From positions 98,807 to 162,806 of the forward strand of contig NZ_QOLA01000019.1 in NCBI RefSeq assembly GCF_003324565.1: DNA of 64,000 nt. The letters run 5' to 3'. Below, one piece after another: positions 25,662 through 34,566 of this stretch (position 1 is the first letter of the stretch; every line of letters begins with the position of its first letter). The DNA is from Streptomyces sp. SDr-06. GTDB taxonomy: Bacteria > Actinomycetota > Actinomycetes > Streptomycetales > Streptomycetaceae. A program made the position numbers and the translations under genes. A model generated the notes under the pieces. The model was not told where the DNA came from, did not search any database, and worked only from the letters and a program-made list of their open reading frames with translations.

Positions 25662-26966
25662 TCAGGTCCTGATGACCCGGCCCGCGGCCAGCACCACCCG
25701 GGCCAGCTCGCTGTGGCAGATGTCGCTGTGCGCGCCGGCGGGCGGTCCGCCGTCCTTCACCACCGCGGCCGCGTCGACGCTGACGCAGCCCGAGTCGGGC
25801 ACCCCGTCGCGCAGCGCCTCGGCCAGCGTGAGCGTGGTGCAGGGGCTGACGGCCTGGATGCCGTCGTGGCCGATCGCCCACCACCGCCGGTCGAGTCCGG
25901 GCAGCTCGCTCGCGTAGTCCCCGGACAGCGCGGAGGCCAGCGGGTAGATGATGCCGAGCGCGGTGTCGAAGTGCGAGTAGCAGGAGACCACCGGACCGTC
26001 GACCCGGGCCTGCGCGTCGCTGAGCGCACCCGCCCCCGCCAGGCCGTCCGGCAGCCGCTCCGCGAAGGCGTAGTGCGAGAAGGCCCCTTCGAGCAGCGTC
26101 ACCGACTTCACGTTGCGCGCGCCCTCCGGCAGCCCCCTCAGGGCGAACGCGACGACCCGGGCACCCTGGCTGTGTCCCACCAGATGAACCCGCAACTCCG
26201 GTCGCTGCGTGGCGAGTTGACCGAGCAGTGGACCGAGGCCGCGCTGGCCCACCGTGCCCGCCCGGTGCTTCATCTCGTAGTAGGTTGTCTGGCGCAGCAC
26301 CTCCTTCGCGCCGTCCCAGAGGTGCTTGAGGGAGCCGCCGATCGAGAACGAGGGCGCGGGCGGCCCCGGCTGCACGGCCATGCCGGTCTCGGCCAGCGCG
26401 GCGGTGAACCTCTGGCACAGGTCCAGGGTGTCGTCCGTCAGGATCGCGGGGGAGGCACCGGGGTCGTCCTCCACCGCGAGGTCGCCGACGGATCCGCTCC
26501 CCGACGCCGTCACCAGCTGCCGGGTCAGGCGCCCGAAGTCGTTGAACGCGTCCTCGGAGTCCGGCTGTTGGGCGAGGTAGGAGGCGATGCGGTCGACGGT
26601 CGCGTCCTGTCCGGGGAAGAACCCCTTGAGCGCCGACACGGTCGCGTCGTCGAGCCCGGGGCCGCAGGGGAGCGCCGTGTGGGGATAGTCGGGGATGGTC
26701 TCGTCGGTGAAGCGGATCGACGGCCAGATGATGCCGCCGTAGCCGAGCCGGACCTGGGGCGCGTCGGCGAGCAGCGAGGGGAACGCCGCGAAGAAGGCCT
26801 GGTACAGACTCCTGGCCGCCGACGGGGTGTTGTTCCAGCCGTGGCAGAACAGGACCAGATCCGTGGCGTCCACACCACTGAGCGCGGTGCGCTCGGCGGG
26901 GTTCGGGTCGCCGTCCGCGTCGAAGGTGATCTCCCAGTACGGCTCGACTCCGATGTCCGTTGTCAT
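25662..26966 (-). CDS. alpha/beta hydrolase (lipase/serine esterase-like)
   Basis: 434-residue protein with an oxyanion-type opening (LVLFCHGWNNTPSAARSLYQ) and a nucleophile elbow GHSQGARVVAFALRGLP, both of the alpha/beta-hydrolase fold. A late His in GAHSDICHSELARVVL may complete the triad. There is no signal peptide, so it is probably cytosolic. The substrate is unknown. ATG at 26966 (MTTDIGVEPYWEI) is preferred, because the long open frame beyond is shadow coding of the neighbour. It is separate from the NamZ gene, 107 bp away. Confidence 0.82.
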   Translation of the reverse strand: MTTDIGVEPYWEITFDADGDPNPAERTALSGVDATDLVLFCHGWNNTPSAARSLYQAFFAAFPSLLADAPQVRLGYGGIIWPSIRFTDETIPDYPHTALPCGPGLDDATVSALKGFFPGQDATVDRIASYLAQQPDSEDAFNDFGRLTRQLVTASGSGSVGDLAVEDDPGASPAILTDDTLDLCQRFTAALAETGMAVQPGPPAPSFSIGGSLKHLWDGAKEVLRQTTYYEMKHRAGTVGQRGLGPLLGQLATQRPELRVHLVGHSQGARVVAFALRGLPEGARNVKSVTLLEGAFSHYAFAERLPDGLAGAGALSDAQARVDGPVVSCYSHFDTALGIIYPLASALSGDYASELPGLDRRWWAIGHDGIQAVSPCTTLTLAEALRDGVPDSGCVSVDAAAVVKDGGPPAGAHSDICHSELARVVLAAGRVIRT

Positions 26967-27073
26967 GGCCCGACCTCCGGTCCGCTCGACGATGAGCGTC
27001 CCCCATCGTCCCGCCGGAGCGGGGAACCGGCCATATGCGGGACGGGGCGAGGTCCGGGTGCGCGCGGTCCGGC

Positions 27074-28318
27074 TCAGCGGTACATCAGGTACTTCCGGCG
27101 TACGTCCCTGAACGCCGCGAGCCCCGGCTGCCAGGCGGCCACGATCTCGTCCGGCCCGGCGCCCGCGTCGATCATCGTGCGCACCAGGGCCGAGCCGGTG
27201 AGGTGGTCGATCCAGTGGTCGGCGCGCCAGGCGAAGCCGCTCCACACCCGCTTCGCTGTCACCAGGAGGGCGATCCCGGTGCGCACCGGGTCGTAGGACT
27301 CCCGGTCGTGGACGTGCAGTTGGACCCCGCCGACGGTCTTCCCCGCGAACTTGGAGAACGTCGGGGCGAAGTACGCCTCGCGGAACCGGACGCCGGGCAG
27401 GGCGAGCGCGTCGAGCGCCGCCGCCCACCGGCCGTCGATCCCCTCCGCGCCGAGCAGTTCGAACGGCCGGGTCGTGCCCCGCCCCTCGGACAGGTTCGTA
27501 CCCTCGAAGAGGCAGGTGCCGGAGTAGACCAGCGCGGTGTCCGGCGTGGGCATGTTGGGGCTCGGCGGCACCCACGGCAGACCCGTGGTGTCGAAGAACG
27601 CCGATCGCCGCCAGCCGGACATCCCGACGGTCGTCGGCCGCACCTTCCCGCCGAGGAACTCGGCGTCGAAGAGCCGGGCGAGTTCGGCCGCGGTCATGCC
27701 GTGCGCCTGCGCGATGGGCTCGCGTCCCACGAACGTCGCGAACGCGGGGTCGAGGACCGGGCCGTACGCGGCCCGCCCGGTCACCGGGTTGGGTCGGTCC
27801 AGGACGACGAACCGCTTGCCCGCGAGGGCCGCCGCCTCCATGCAGTCGTAGAGCGTCCAGATGTAGGTGTAGAAGCGCGCGCCGACGTCCTGGATGTCGA
27901 AGACCACCGTGTCCACACCCGAGGCGGTGAAGACGTCCGCGAGGGCCCGGCCGCTCTTCGTGTACGTGTCGTACACCGGGAGCCCGGTCGCCGGGTCGTC
28001 GTAGCGGCCCTCGGAGCCGCCCGCCTGGGCGGTGCCGCGGAAGCCGTGCTCCGGGCCGAAGACGGCGACGAGGCGCACCCGGTGGTCGGCGTGCATGACG
28101 TCCACGATGTGCCGTACGTCCTGGGTGACGCCGGTCGGGTTGGTGACCACGCCCACCTTCTCTCCGGCCAGGGTCGCGTAGCCGTCGGCGGCCAGGCGGG
28201 CGAAGCCGGTGCGGAGGGGGTGGGGGTGGTGGTCCTCCTCGGCGCGGGCCGGGGCCGCGGCCGTCAGGGCTCCGGCCGCCGCCGTGCCCGCGAGCAGGCT
28301 CCGTCGTGACAGGCTCAT
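27074..28318 (-). CDS. secreted DUF1343 / NamZ-type exo-beta-N-acetylmuramidase
   Basis: 414 residues. The N-terminus is a Tat-type signal (SLSRRSLLAGTAAAGALTAA) with predicted export across the membrane. The mature part matches the DUF1343 family, whose founding member NamZ releases N-acetylmuramic acid from peptidoglycan fragments: GEKVGVVTNPTGVTQDVRHI, FGPEHGFRGTAQAGG, and DIQDVGARFYTYIWT are typical. The distal part (FSKFAGKTVGGVQLHVHDRE) is the C-terminal NamZ domain. It may act in cell-wall recycling during growth or sporulation. No partner glucosaminidase gene is next to it. Confidence 0.88.
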   Translation of the reverse strand: MSLSRRSLLAGTAAAGALTAAAPARAEEDHHPHPLRTGFARLAADGYATLAGEKVGVVTNPTGVTQDVRHIVDVMHADHRVRLVAVFGPEHGFRGTAQAGGSEGRYDDPATGLPVYDTYTKSGRALADVFTASGVDTVVFDIQDVGARFYTYIWTLYDCMEAAALAGKRFVVLDRPNPVTGRAAYGPVLDPAFATFVGREPIAQAHGMTAAELARLFDAEFLGGKVRPTTVGMSGWRRSAFFDTTGLPWVPPSPNMPTPDTALVYSGTCLFEGTNLSEGRGTTRPFELLGAEGIDGRWAAALDALALPGVRFREAYFAPTFSKFAGKTVGGVQLHVHDRESYDPVRTGIALLVTAKRVWSGFAWRADHWIDHLTGSALVRTMIDAGAGPDEIVAAWQPGLAAFRDVRRKYLMYR

Positions 28319-28428
28319 CCGTCCACCTCCGGGTGTCGTACGGGCGGTCCCCGGGCACGCACGCTAGCGGGCACGGAAGCCCAGCGGAACGAGGCGCCTC
28401 GGCTGCGCCGCGTGCCCTCCGGGGTGCC

Positions 28429-28585
28429 AGAACCCCTGGGGCTCCGCCCCAGACCCCGTTCGCGCCTGAACGGCGCTCGTCCTCAATCGCCGGACGGGCT
28501 GAAGATATGCCCCGACCCAGCACGGGCATCACCAGGAAGCCGCGCGGTCACCGAATCCCGCCAGGGGCGCGGGGAACTGCGCGGG
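28429..28585 (-). repeat. streptomycete intergenic repeat, inverted copy
   Basis: Reading on the minus strand, this gives GCGCAGTTCCCCGCGCCCCT, then a unique piece, then GAGGACGAGCGCC followed by GGCGCGAA(C)GGGGTCTGGGGCGGAGCCCC, that is, the same two modules as the two copies near 52.4-52.8 kb. It includes self-complementary stretches and lies between two genes, as do the other copies. Confidence 0.8.
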
Positions 28586-28708
28586 CAGCCGCGCACGGTC
28601 CGCGGACGGAGAGGCGGGCGCACCGCCAGGGCCGCGGGGAACCGCGAGGGGCTCCCCGGAGGGAGGCGCGGCCGGGGCAGCCCTGGGGGGCTGGGGCCTT
28701 CCCCAGGA

Positions 28709-28728
28709 CATACCGACTGGTTAGTCTG
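28709..28728. promoter_or_regulatory. CATACCGACTGGT operator before the SDR-ligase-TetR operon
   Basis: CATACCGACTGGT followed by a weaker right half (TAGTCTG), 34 bp before the SDR start. The first 13 bases are identical to the minus-strand site at 34190-34178 and differ at one position from the site at 9134-9122. Confidence 0.65.
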
Positions 28729-28761
28729 TGGGGGTTCGGCAGAACAGAGAGGCGGGTCGGC

Positions 28762-29532
28762 ATGAGCACGGGACAGGTCCAGGACACCGCGGTGGTGGTC
28801 ACCGGCGCGGGCGGCGGCATAGGCGCCGCGCTCGCCCGCAGATTCGCGGCGGAGGGCGCCCGCGTGGTCGTCAACGACCTGGACGCGGACAAGGCCCGCA
28901 AGACCGCCGAGGAGATCGGCGCGATCGCCGTGCCGGGCGACGCGTCCACCGTCGTCGCCGCGGCCCGCGAGGCGCTGGGCGGGACCATCGACATCTACTG
29001 CGCCAACGCGGGCCTGGGATCGGGCGGTTCGGAGTCCGCCCCCGAGGACGTGTGGGCCGCGGCCTGGGACGTCAACGTGATGGCCCACGTGAGGGCCGCC
29101 CGCGAGCTGCTGCCCGACTGGCTGGAGCGCGGCAGCGGACGCTTCGTCTCCACCGTCTCGGCCGCCGGTCTGCTCACGATGATCGGTGCGGCCCCGTACA
29201 GCGTCACCAAGCACGGCGCCCTCGCCTTCGCGGAATGGCTGTCGCTGACCTACCGGCACCGCGGCATCCAAGTCCACGCCATCTGCCCGCAGGGGGTGCG
29301 CACCGACATGCTGGCGGCCACGGGCTCGGCCGGTGACCTGGTGCTCAGGCCCACCGCGATCGAGCCGGACGAGGTCGCCGCGGCCCTCTTCGCCGCGATG
29401 GCCGACGACCGCTTCCTGGTGCTGCCCCACCCCGAGGTCGCCGACTACTACACCGCCCGCGCGGCCACCCCGGACCGCTGGCTGACCAGCATGAACCACC
29501 TCCAGCAGAAGTGGGAGACGAACGCCGGATGA
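28762..29532 (+). CDS. SDR family NAD(P)-dependent oxidoreductase
   Basis: 256-residue short-chain dehydrogenase. The coenzyme motif is TGAGGGIG (15-22), the active-site pair is in APYSVTKHGALAFAEW (Tyr and Lys), and the upstream Ser is in STVSAAGLL. It is probably a 3-hydroxyacyl-type dehydrogenase given its neighbours. Its stop overlaps the acyl-CoA synthetase start (ATGA), giving tight coupling. The operon continues with the TetR gene. ATG at 28762 is preceded by AGAGAGGCGGG. Confidence 0.93.
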   Translation: MSTGQVQDTAVVVTGAGGGIGAALARRFAAEGARVVVNDLDADKARKTAEEIGAIAVPGDASTVVAAAREALGGTIDIYCANAGLGSGGSESAPEDVWAAAWDVNVMAHVRAARELLPDWLERGSGRFVSTVSAAGLLTMIGAAPYSVTKHGALAFAEWLSLTYRHRGIQVHAICPQGVRTDMLAATGSAGDLVLRPTAIEPDEVAAALFAAMADDRFLVLPHPEVADYYTARAATPDRWLTSMNHLQQKWETNAG

Positions 29533-31181
29533 CCTCAATCTACGCGGCCAGGCCCTGGCTCTCCCAGCTCAGCGAGGCGCAGCGGGCGGCCGTCGACCCG
29601 CCCGAGACGGTGCTGCACTCCTTCCGCGCCGCCGTCGCCCGCGCGCCCGGACGCACCGCGCTCGCCTACTTCGACGGCCGTCTCAGCTATGCCGAGACCA
29701 ATGCGCTGTCCGACTCCGTGGCCGGTCATCTCGCCGCCCGGGGCGTGGTCCGCGGCGACCGGGTCGCCCTCATGCTCCAGAACACCCCGCACTTCGTGAT
29801 CGCCCTGCTCGGCGCGTGGAAGGCCGGAGCCACGGTGGTGCCGCTCAACCCGATGTACAAGTCGGGCGAGGTCGCGCACGTGCTGAAGGACTCCGAGGCC
29901 GCCGCGCTGATCTGCTCCGACCGCGCCTGGGAGGGCTATCTGCGCGACACCGCGGCGGACTCGCCGGTCCGCGTCGCGCTCACCGCGTGCGAACTGGACC
30001 TCCAGACGAGGAACGACGACCGGGTCCTCGGCTTCGAGCGGCTGCCCCGGCCCGCCGACACCGACGACCTGATCGCCGTCGCCCGGCAGGGCCTGAGCGC
30101 GCCCGCGGACCGGGAACTCTCCGCCCAGGACACGGCGTTGATCAGTTTCACCTCCGGCACCAGCGGAACCCCCAAGGGCGCGATGAACACCCATCGCGGC
30201 ATCACCTACAACGCGGAGAGGCAGCGCACCGGACATCCCATAGCCGAGGGCTCGGGCTACTTCGCGCTCGCGCCGCTCTTCCACATCACCGGCATGGTCT
30301 GCGAACTCGCCGCCTGCGTGGCCAACGCGGGCACCCTGGTCCTGGCCTACCGCTTCCACCCGGGCGTCGTCCTGGACGCCTTCGCCGAGTACCGCCCCGC
30401 CTACACGGTCGGCCCCTCGACGGCCTTCATGGCGCTCGCGGCCACCCCCGGCGTCACCCGGGAGCACTTCGCCTCCTTCCAGGTGATCTCCTCGGGCGGC
30501 GCCCCGCTGCCGCCCGCGCTCGTCGAGAAGTTCCGCGAGGGCTTCGGACCGTACATCCGCAACGGCTACGGACTGACCGAGTGCACCGCGCCCTGCGCCT
30601 CGGTGCCGCCCGAGAAGGAGGCGCCCGTCGATCCGGTCTCCGGCACCCTCTCCGTCGGCGTGCCCGGCCCCGAGACGGTCGTCCGGATCGTCGACCTCGA
30701 AGGCAACGAGGTGCCCTTCGGTGAGCAGGGCGAGATCGTGGTGTCCGGGCCCCAGGTCGTGCCCGGCTACTGGCGCAGGCCCGAGGCCACCGCCGAGACG
30801 TTCCCCGGCGGCGAACTGCGCACCGGGGACATCGGCTTCATGGACCGCGACGGCTGGCTCTACGTGGTCGACCGCATGAAGGACATGATCAACGCGTCCG
30901 GGTTCAAGGTCTGGCCGCGCGAGGTCGAGGACGTCCTGTACACCCACCCGGCGGTCCGCGAGGCGGCCGTCGTGGGCATCCCCGACGCCTACCGGGGCGA
31001 GAGCGTGAAGGCGTACGTCAGCCTGCGCCCGGGCGCCGAGGCCGGCCCCGCCGAACTCGCCGCGTACTGCGAGGAACGCCTCGCCGCCTACAAGTACCCG
31101 CGCGAGGTGGAGATCCTGGCGGAGCTTCCCAAGACCACGAGTGGGAAGATCCTCAGGCGGGAACTGCGCACCCGGGCGTAG
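29529..31181 (+). CDS. class I adenylate-forming acyl-CoA synthetase
   Basis: 551-residue ligase that activates a carboxylic acid as acyl-adenylate and then acyl-CoA. The P-loop-like motif FTSGTSGTPKGAMNTH, the YGLTECTAP motif, the RTGDIGF motif and the catalytic Lys in KTTSGKILRREL are all present. It overlaps the SDR gene by 4 bp. Together with the SDR and, across the TetR gene, the convergent acyl-CoA dehydrogenase and phosphotransferase, it looks like a fatty-acid or branched-chain-acid degradation unit. The preferred acid is unknown. Confidence 0.94.
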   Translation: MTSIYAARPWLSQLSEAQRAAVDPPETVLHSFRAAVARAPGRTALAYFDGRLSYAETNALSDSVAGHLAARGVVRGDRVALMLQNTPHFVIALLGAWKAGATVVPLNPMYKSGEVAHVLKDSEAAALICSDRAWEGYLRDTAADSPVRVALTACELDLQTRNDDRVLGFERLPRPADTDDLIAVARQGLSAPADRELSAQDTALISFTSGTSGTPKGAMNTHRGITYNAERQRTGHPIAEGSGYFALAPLFHITGMVCELAACVANAGTLVLAYRFHPGVVLDAFAEYRPAYTVGPSTAFMALAATPGVTREHFASFQVISSGGAPLPPALVEKFREGFGPYIRNGYGLTECTAPCASVPPEKEAPVDPVSGTLSVGVPGPETVVRIVDLEGNEVPFGEQGEIVVSGPQVVPGYWRRPEATAETFPGGELRTGDIGFMDRDGWLYVVDRMKDMINASGFKVWPREVEDVLYTHPAVREAAVVGIPDAYRGESVKAYVSLRPGAEAGPAELAAYCEERLAAYKYPREVEILAELPKTTSGKILRRELRTRA

Positions 31182-31268
31182 CGACCACCAGGCACGATGT
31201 ACACGGCACGACCAGCACACACCGAGGGGCCCGGCCCTTCGCGCACGTACGAGAGAAAGGTGGCGGCG

Positions 31269-31865
31269 ATGGCCAAGGCGACGGAGACGAGCGGCACCAC
31301 CCCCGTCCCCCAGCGGCTGCTCGCCGCCGCCACCCGGCTCTTCGCGGAGAACGGCTACGACCGCACCTCCGTGCAGGAGATCGTCGAGGCGGCGGGCGTC
31401 ACCAAGGGCGCGCTCTACCACTACTTCGGCTCCAAGGAGGACCTCCTCCAGGAGGTGTACGCCCGTGTGCTGCGCCTCCAGCAGGAGCGGCTCGACGCCT
31501 TCGCCGGCGCGGACGAGCCGATCGAGCGGCGGCTGCGCGAGGCGGCCGCCGACGTGGTGGTGACCACCATCGACAACCTCGACGACGCGGCGATCTTCTT
31601 CCGCTCGATGCACCATCTGAGCCCGGAGAAGAACAAGCAGGTCCGCGCCGAGCGCCGCCGCTACCACGAGCGCTTCCGCGCGCTGGTCGAGGAGGGCCAG
31701 GCCGCCGGGGTGTTCTCCACCGCGACCCCGGCCGACCTGGTGGTGGACTACCACTTCGGCTCGGTCCACCACCTGTCCACCTGGTACCGCCCGGACGGGC
31801 CGCTCACCCAGCAGCAGGTCGCCGACCACCTCGCCGACCTGCTGCTGCGTGCCCTGCGGCCCTGA
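31269..31865 (+). CDS. TetR family regulator of the acyl-CoA block
   Basis: 198-residue TetR protein. Its DNA-binding part is TSVQEIVEAAGVTKGALYHY then FGSKEDLLQEVYARVL (about residues 30-64). ATG at 31269 (MAKATETSG) follows GAGAAAGG; an earlier GTG or ATG at 31197 lacks a site. It lies 87 bp after the ligase gene in the same orientation and is probably partly co-transcribed. Palindromes of one sequence stand before this operon, before the convergent dehydrogenase operon and before the distant Mo enzyme. This TetR is the best candidate for binding all three, perhaps released by an acyl-CoA. Confidence 0.9.
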   Translation: MAKATETSGTTPVPQRLLAAATRLFAENGYDRTSVQEIVEAAGVTKGALYHYFGSKEDLLQEVYARVLRLQQERLDAFAGADEPIERRLREAAADVVVTTIDNLDDAAIFFRSMHHLSPEKNKQVRAERRRYHERFRALVEEGQAAGVFSTATPADLVVDYHFGSVHHLSTWYRPDGPLTQQQVADHLADLLLRALRP

Positions 31866-31877
31866 ACCGGCCGATCG

Positions 31878-33092
31878 CTACAGGTACTTCTTCAGCTCGC
31901 GGCGCGCCAGTGAGCGCTGGTGGACCTCGTCGGGTCCATCCGCGAGCCTCAACGTGCGTGCCGCGGCCCACAGTTCGGCCAGCGGGAAGTCCTGGCTGAC
32001 GCCGCCCGCCCCGTGCAGCTGGACGGCGCGGTCGATGATGTCGACGACCGTGCGCGGCGTGGCGATCTTGATGGCCTGGATCTCGGTGTGCGCCCCGCGG
32101 TTGCCCACCGTGTCCATCAGCCAGGCGGTCTTCAGGACGAGCAGCCGGAGCTGCTCGACCGCGACCCGGGAGTCCGCGATCCACTCCTGGACCACGCCCT
32201 GCTGGGCGATGGGCCTGCCGAACGCCGTACGGGACACCGCCCGGCGGCACATCAGCTCGATCGCCCGCTCGGCCATGCCGATCAGCCGCATGCAGTGGTG
32301 GATCCGGCCGGGCCCGAGCCGGGCCTGGGCGATGGCGAAGCCGCCGCCCTCCTCGCCGATCAGGTTGCTCGCGGGCACCCGGGCGCCGTGGAAGACGACC
32401 TCGGCGTGGCCCCCGTGGTAGTGGTCCTCGTAGCCGTACACCCGCATGGCGCGGCGGATCTCCACGCCCGGGGTGTCGCGCGGGACCAGCACCATCGACT
32501 GCTGGCGGCGGACGTCCGCGCCCGCGGGATCGGTCTTGCCCATCACGATGAAGATCGCGCAGTCCGGGTTCATGGCGCCGGAGATGTACCACTTGCGCCC
32601 GGTGATGACGTAGTCGTCGCCGTCCCGTTCGATGCGGGTCTCGATGTTGGTGGCGTCCGAGGAGGCGACCTCGGGCTCGGTCATCGCGAACGCGGAGCGG
32701 ATCTCCCCGGCCAGCAGCGGTTCGAGCCACCGCTTCTTCTGCTCGTCCGAGCCGAACTGGGTCAGCACCTCCATGTTCCCGGTGTCCGGGGCCGCGCAGT
32801 TGAGGGCGGTGGGCGCCAGGTGCGGGGAGCGGCCAGTGATTTCGGCCAGCGGGGCGTACTGGAGGTTGGTGAGCCCCGCGCCGTACTCCGCGTCGGGCAG
32901 GAACAGGTTCCACAGGCCCTGCCTGCGCGCCTCGGCCTTGAGGTCCTCGACCACCCGCGGGGTGTCCCACGGCGAGGCGAGCAAGGCGCGCTGCTCCTCG
33001 GCGACGGCCTCGGCGGGGTGGACGTGCCCGTCCATGAAGGCCATGAGTGTGGTCCGCAGCTCTTGGGTGCGGGCGTCGAATGCGAAGTCCAT
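31878..33092 (-). CDS. acyl-CoA dehydrogenase (ACAD10/11-like)
   Basis: 404-residue FAD flavoenzyme with three acyl-CoA dehydrogenase domains. The FAD segment is AMTEPEVASSDATNIETRIE and the closing ADGPDEVHQRSLARREL is characteristic of the ACAD10/11 branch rather than the short-chain group. The paired phosphotransferase upstream by 9 bp supports this: in mammalian ACAD10/11, kinase and dehydrogenase occur fused and degrade 4-hydroxy acids. The convergent operon has ligase, SDR and TetR. Confidence 0.93.
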   Translation of the reverse strand: MDFAFDARTQELRTTLMAFMDGHVHPAEAVAEEQRALLASPWDTPRVVEDLKAEARRQGLWNLFLPDAEYGAGLTNLQYAPLAEITGRSPHLAPTALNCAAPDTGNMEVLTQFGSDEQKKRWLEPLLAGEIRSAFAMTEPEVASSDATNIETRIERDGDDYVITGRKWYISGAMNPDCAIFIVMGKTDPAGADVRRQQSMVLVPRDTPGVEIRRAMRVYGYEDHYHGGHAEVVFHGARVPASNLIGEEGGGFAIAQARLGPGRIHHCMRLIGMAERAIELMCRRAVSRTAFGRPIAQQGVVQEWIADSRVAVEQLRLLVLKTAWLMDTVGNRGAHTEIQAIKIATPRTVVDIIDRAVQLHGAGGVSQDFPLAELWAAARTLRLADGPDEVHQRSLARRELKKYL

Positions 33093-33101
33093 GGCGGGTG
33101 T

Positions 33102-34124
33102 TCAGCCTTCCTGGAGGGTGGTGAGGCCGTGCTCGATGAAGACGGGGACCAGCTCGCCGATGCGGTCGAAGCCGGCGCCCACGGTCTGGCCGAGGGTGTA
33201 GCGGTAGTGGATGCCTTCGAGGATCACGGCGAGCTTGAACCAGGCGAACGCCGTGTACCAGGCGATGGCCGAGGTGTCGCGGCCGGAGCGGGACGCATAG
33301 CGCTCGATCAGCTCGGCGGGGTCGGGGTGGCCGGCGGCGCCGGCCGTGGTGGAGACCGGCGAGTCGGGGACCTCCAGCTTCGCGCTGTACATCACGAGCA
33401 GGCCGAGGTCGGTCAACGGGTCGCCCAGCGTGGACATCTCCCAGTCGAGGACCGCCTTGATCCGGTCGTCGTCGCCGATCAGGACGTTGTCGAGGCGGTA
33501 GTCGCCGTGCACGACGGTGGGCGGGGGGGAGGTGGGCAGCTCCCGGCCCAGGGCCGCGTGCAGCTCGTCGATGCCGACCAGGTCGCGGTTGCGGGAGGCG
33601 TCGAGCTGCTTGCCCCAGCGGCGCAGCTGGCGGTCGAGGAAGCCCTCGGGCCGCCCGAAGTCGCCGAGGCCGACCGAGGCGGGGTCCACGGCGTGCAGCT
33701 CGACGAGCGTGTCGACGAGGGCGAGCACGGCCGCCCGGGTCCGCTCGGGGCCGAGCGGGGCGAGCTGCCGCGCGGTGCGGTACGGCGTGCCGACGACGTA
33801 CTCCATGACGTAGAACGGCGAGCCGAGCACCGACTCGTCCTCGCAGAGCAGCACCGGCTCGGGCACCGGGACGGCCGTCGGGTGCAGGGCGCTGATGACC
33901 CGGTGCTCGCGCTGCATGTCGTGCGCGGTGGCGAGCACATGGCCCAGCGGCGGCCGCCGCACGACCCACCGGCCGGTCCCGTCGGTGACGACATACGTCA
34001 GGTTCGACCGGCCCCCCTCGATCAGCCGGGCGCTGAGCGGTCCGCTCACGAGGCCCGGACGCGCGCGGTCCAGATGGGCCCGCAGCCGCTCCGGGTCGAG
34101 GCCTGGCGGGGGGACTGTGCTCAT
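33102..34124 (-). CDS. phosphotransferase family protein (ACAD10/11 kinase-like)
   Basis: 340-residue APH-fold kinase-like protein. The catalytic loop is VVHGDYRLDNVLI, with the downstream Mg-binding VLDWEMSTLGDP. This pair with the following acyl-CoA dehydrogenase gene (9 bp gap) is the bacterial, unfused version of mammalian ACAD10/11, where the kinase phosphorylates the 4-hydroxyl of 4-hydroxyacyl-CoA. That role is inferred here. ATG at 34124 is chosen; an in-frame ATG at 34133 is possible. A TetR palindrome stands 49 bp upstream. Confidence 0.9.
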   Translation of the reverse strand: MSTVPPPGLDPERLRAHLDRARPGLVSGPLSARLIEGGRSNLTYVVTDGTGRWVVRRPPLGHVLATAHDMQREHRVISALHPTAVPVPEPVLLCEDESVLGSPFYVMEYVVGTPYRTARQLAPLGPERTRAAVLALVDTLVELHAVDPASVGLGDFGRPEGFLDRQLRRWGKQLDASRNRDLVGIDELHAALGRELPTSPPPTVVHGDYRLDNVLIGDDDRIKAVLDWEMSTLGDPLTDLGLLVMYSAKLEVPDSPVSTTAGAAGHPDPAELIERYASRSGRDTSAIAWYTAFAWFKLAVILEGIHYRYTLGQTVGAGFDRIGELVPVFIEHGLTTLQEG

Positions 34125-34172
34125 GGTCGGCACCTCCGGAACGGGGGTCGGTCATCCTGTCCGGAGCCACGC

Positions 34173-34190
34173 TACCGACCAGTCGGTATG
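34173..34190. promoter_or_regulatory. TACCGAC-CA-GTCGGTA operator before the phosphotransferase operon
   Basis: TACCGAC and GTCGGTA form perfect arms around CA (34173-34188); extended on the minus strand it reads CATACCGACTGGT at 34190-34178, identical to the site at 28709. It lies 48-65 bp from the gene start. Confidence 0.7.
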
Positions 34191-34245
34191 CCGTCCAGGG
34201 CGGACAGCGAATGGGACGGCGAATGTGGCGTGCCGGAGGCGGGGG

Positions 34246-34566
34246 TCAGAAGAGTACGGCCACGGCGAAACAGGCCAGCGCCACCGCGCAGGCGGCCGCG
34301 CCGACCGCGGTACCCACCCCGAGGACCCGCGGGCGGGCGGCGCCGCTCAGAGCCTGGATGCGGCGGTGCGCCACGACCAGGAAACCGAGCCACACCAGGC
34401 CGCTGAGCGCCACCGCGACCAGGGAGAGCGGTGAACCCCCGCGGTGCAGCGCCTGTCTGGCGGCCAGCACGGCGGCCACCGTGCAGGCCAGGGTGGTGCG
34501 CCGCCAGGCGAGCCGGGTCCGCTCCGGCTGGAGCCCCGGGTCGCGCGCGGGGACGGGCTGGGGCAT
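34246..34566 (-). CDS. DUF202 family small membrane protein, downstream partner
   Basis: 106-residue protein with three hydrophobic segments (TLACTVAAVLAARQAL, LSLVAVALSGLVWLGFLVVA, AVGAAACAVALACFAVAVLF). The opening PERTRLAWRRTTLAC is the usual start of a DUF202 protein. Function unknown. ATG at 34566 overlaps the stop of the next gene by 4 bp (ATGA), so the two small membrane proteins are coupled and may interact. Confidence 0.85.
   Translation of the reverse strand: MPQPVPARDPGLQPERTRLAWRRTTLACTVAAVLAARQALHRGGSPLSLVAVALSGLVWLGFLVVAHRRIQALSGAARPRVLGVGTAVGAAACAVALACFAVAVLF

Larger units (their letters stand above)
28319..28761. other. 443-bp intergenic region
   Basis: Holds the minus-oriented copy of the intergenic repeat (28429-28585), which reappears at 52.4-52.8 kb, and the TetR-type palindrome at 28709-28728 before the SDR gene. 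The open frame crossing it is only an extension of the SDR frame without a good start. Confidence 0.6.
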
